Assembly: GCF_050789285.1 (NCBI RefSeq)
Contig: NZ_JBOUVX010000002.1
Location: forward strand, 496,001-560,000
Direction: 5' to 3'
Source of the DNA: CAVPWP01 sp050789285
GTDB lineage: Bacteria > Pseudomonadota > Alphaproteobacteria > Rhodobacterales > Rhodobacteraceae
DNA length: 64,000 bases
Positions within the stretch are counted from its first letter, which is position 1, and every line of letters starts with the position of its first letter. The translations under genes were made by a program, and so were the position numbers. A model generated the notes under the pieces. It was not told the origin of the DNA. It ran no database searches and was given only the letters and a program-made list of their open reading frames with translations. This document shows, one piece after another, positions 63,066-64,000 of the stretch.

Positions 63066-63869
63066 ATGGGTTTTCCCGGCACCTGGATGACCGAGAGCGA
63101 GAGCATGGTCTATCGCGTGGTGCCGAAATGCGCCTGCTCGACCATTGGGCAGATCATGTTCCATTCCGATCACGGTCGCTACTTCGATGGCGATATCCAT
63201 GACGCCACGGAGGGGCTTCACAAATGGGCGCAGGAGCGCAGCCAGCCCCTGATCGAGGCGAACGTCCGCGGGCATGGGTCCTACACCTTCACCTGCGTGC
63301 GCAATCCCTACACGCGGATCCTGTCGTCCTTCTTCGACAAGATCTGCGGCATCCAGCGCAACGGGCAGCGCTATCGGGGCAACCTCGTGCCGCAGATGGC
63401 GCTGAAATACGGGATCGAGGTCGAGGGCGACTTCGATCAGATCAAGGCGTTCCGGCGCTTTCTTCTGTTTGCGCGCGACACCATCCGCTTCCGCAAGCCG
63501 ATGGACCCGGACATCCACTGGTCGCCCATGTCGGGGCATGTCGCGACGCTGATCGCGGGCGGTGGGCGCTATGACCACATCTTCTTCACCGAGCGGTTCG
63601 ACGAGGGGATGAAGGTCGTCCTCGACAGCGTGACGACGCCTGTGACCGTCGATCTGGCCAAGGTGCCGCGTTTCAACGAATCCTCGGGCCACGGGCCGAA
63701 GCGGGCGCATCCGGTCGAGGCGTTCTTCGACGACCTCGCCATGCACCTGACCTACGAGATCTACAAGCGCGACTTCGAGCTGTTCCGCTATGACCCCTGG
63801 GATCCGTCGAACAAGATGCCCACGGGCGAGATCGACCTCGACGAGGTTCACAAGAAGCTGGCGGACTGA
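63066..63869 (+). CDS. Sulfotransferase family 2 protein
   Basis: A 267-residue PAPS-dependent sulfotransferase of the carbohydrate type: the 5'-phosphosulfate loop PKCACST (20-26) and the 3'-phosphate block TCVRNPYTRILSSFFDK are intact. No signal peptide, so it acts in the cytosol or at the membrane face. Start ATG 63066 follows GGAGAGAGA. Beside a branching glycosyltransferase it probably sulfates a surface glycan, an inference from context. Confidence 0.85.
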   Translation: MGFPGTWMTESESMVYRVVPKCACSTIGQIMFHSDHGRYFDGDIHDATEGLHKWAQERSQPLIEANVRGHGSYTFTCVRNPYTRILSSFFDKICGIQRNGQRYRGNLVPQMALKYGIEVEGDFDQIKAFRRFLLFARDTIRFRKPMDPDIHWSPMSGHVATLIAGGGRYDHIFFTERFDEGMKVVLDSVTTPVTVDLAKVPRFNESSGHGPKRAHPVEAFFDDLAMHLTYEIYKRDFELFRYDPWDPSNKMPTGEIDLDEVHKKLAD

Positions 63870-63940
63870 GGCGAAGCGCCTTGCCCCCGGACGCGTGGGA
63901 CATGTCGCGGTCGACGTCGCACGGGCGCAGCGCCCGCGCG

Positions 63941-64000
63941 TCAGATCAGCCCGTCCTTCCGGAAAAGCGCCTTCAGATCGGTTTCGGGTCGGGCGCCGAA
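63941..64000 (-). CDS. C-terminal fragment of an unidentified gene cut by the window end
   Basis: A minus-strand frame entering from the right edge reads FGARPETDLKALFRKDGLI and stops with TGA at 63943-63941. Codon use is coding-like and the convergent layout with the sulfotransferase is reasonable, but 19 residues are too few to identify the protein. Confidence 0.45.
   Translation of the reverse strand, partial: FGARPETDLKALFRKDGLI

Overview
The window is GC-rich alphaproteobacterial chromosome, best matched to Rhodobacteraceae (Rhodobacter/Roseobacter group). The basis is gene content and order: an rpoE-chrR pair divergent from a five-gene FAD-oxidoreductase/DUF1365/MFS/DUF3833/SDR operon, the rsmB-heparinase-purH-lspA-DUF3035-M16-M16-mutL-rmuC run, C-minus L31, and many four-base ATGA or GTGA gene overlaps. 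No close species can be named from sequence alone.

Layout. 1-5.2 kb: an acidic surface-type protein, then DUF1643, truB, a phosphodiester glycosidase and rbfA on the minus strand, dapB and a small secreted protein on the plus strand, and an SDHAF4-like protein. 5.3-16.9 kb: the plus-strand housekeeping run rsmB to rmuC. 16.9-27.9 kb: a mobile element. 27.9-34.3 kb: the ChrR/RpoE singlet-oxygen-type stress locus and its likely target operon. 34.3-38.6 kb: a saccharopine-dehydrogenase pair, small membrane proteins, a methyltransferase and possible insertion scars. 38.7-51.2 kb: the secE-nusG-rplKAJL-rpoBC cluster on the minus strand, plus rpmJ and tRNA-Val. 51.5-64 kb: N-formylglutamate amidohydrolase, dinB, SPFH/NfeD pair, symporter-pyrF, clpB, rplS-rpmE, HIT protein, a branching glycosyltransferase, a sulfotransferase and the tail of an unidentified gene.

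The most notable region is a 10.9 kb transposon (16946-27845). It has 30-bp terminal inverted repeats (28/30 identical) and a perfect 14-bp target duplication, and it sits inside a terminator-like palindromic intergenic repeat of which two further copies occur near 60.7-60.9 kb. All its genes lie on the minus strand. It encodes a double-zinc-ribbon DDE-like transposase and two apparently separate defence modules. Module 1 is an overlapping operon of an MmeI-like adenine methyltransferase without a visible PD-(D/E)xK nuclease domain, an SF2 helicase and a T5orf172 GIY-YIG nuclease, followed by a HEPN-like protein. Module 2 is a tight operon of a tiny YjzC-like protein, a small membrane protein with about three membrane segments, a ThsB-type TIR protein and a second TIR protein. 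Module 2 looks Thoeris-like but lacks any ThsA of the SIR2-SLOG or macro-domain kind. Neither module matches a named system exactly as far as I can tell by eye.

In the core genome, sequence-level promoters fit the expected regulators: two RpoE/ECF11-type promoters between rpoE and the oxidoreductase operon, and an RpoH-type promoter before clpB. All calls are by eye from translated sequence; no database search was possible.
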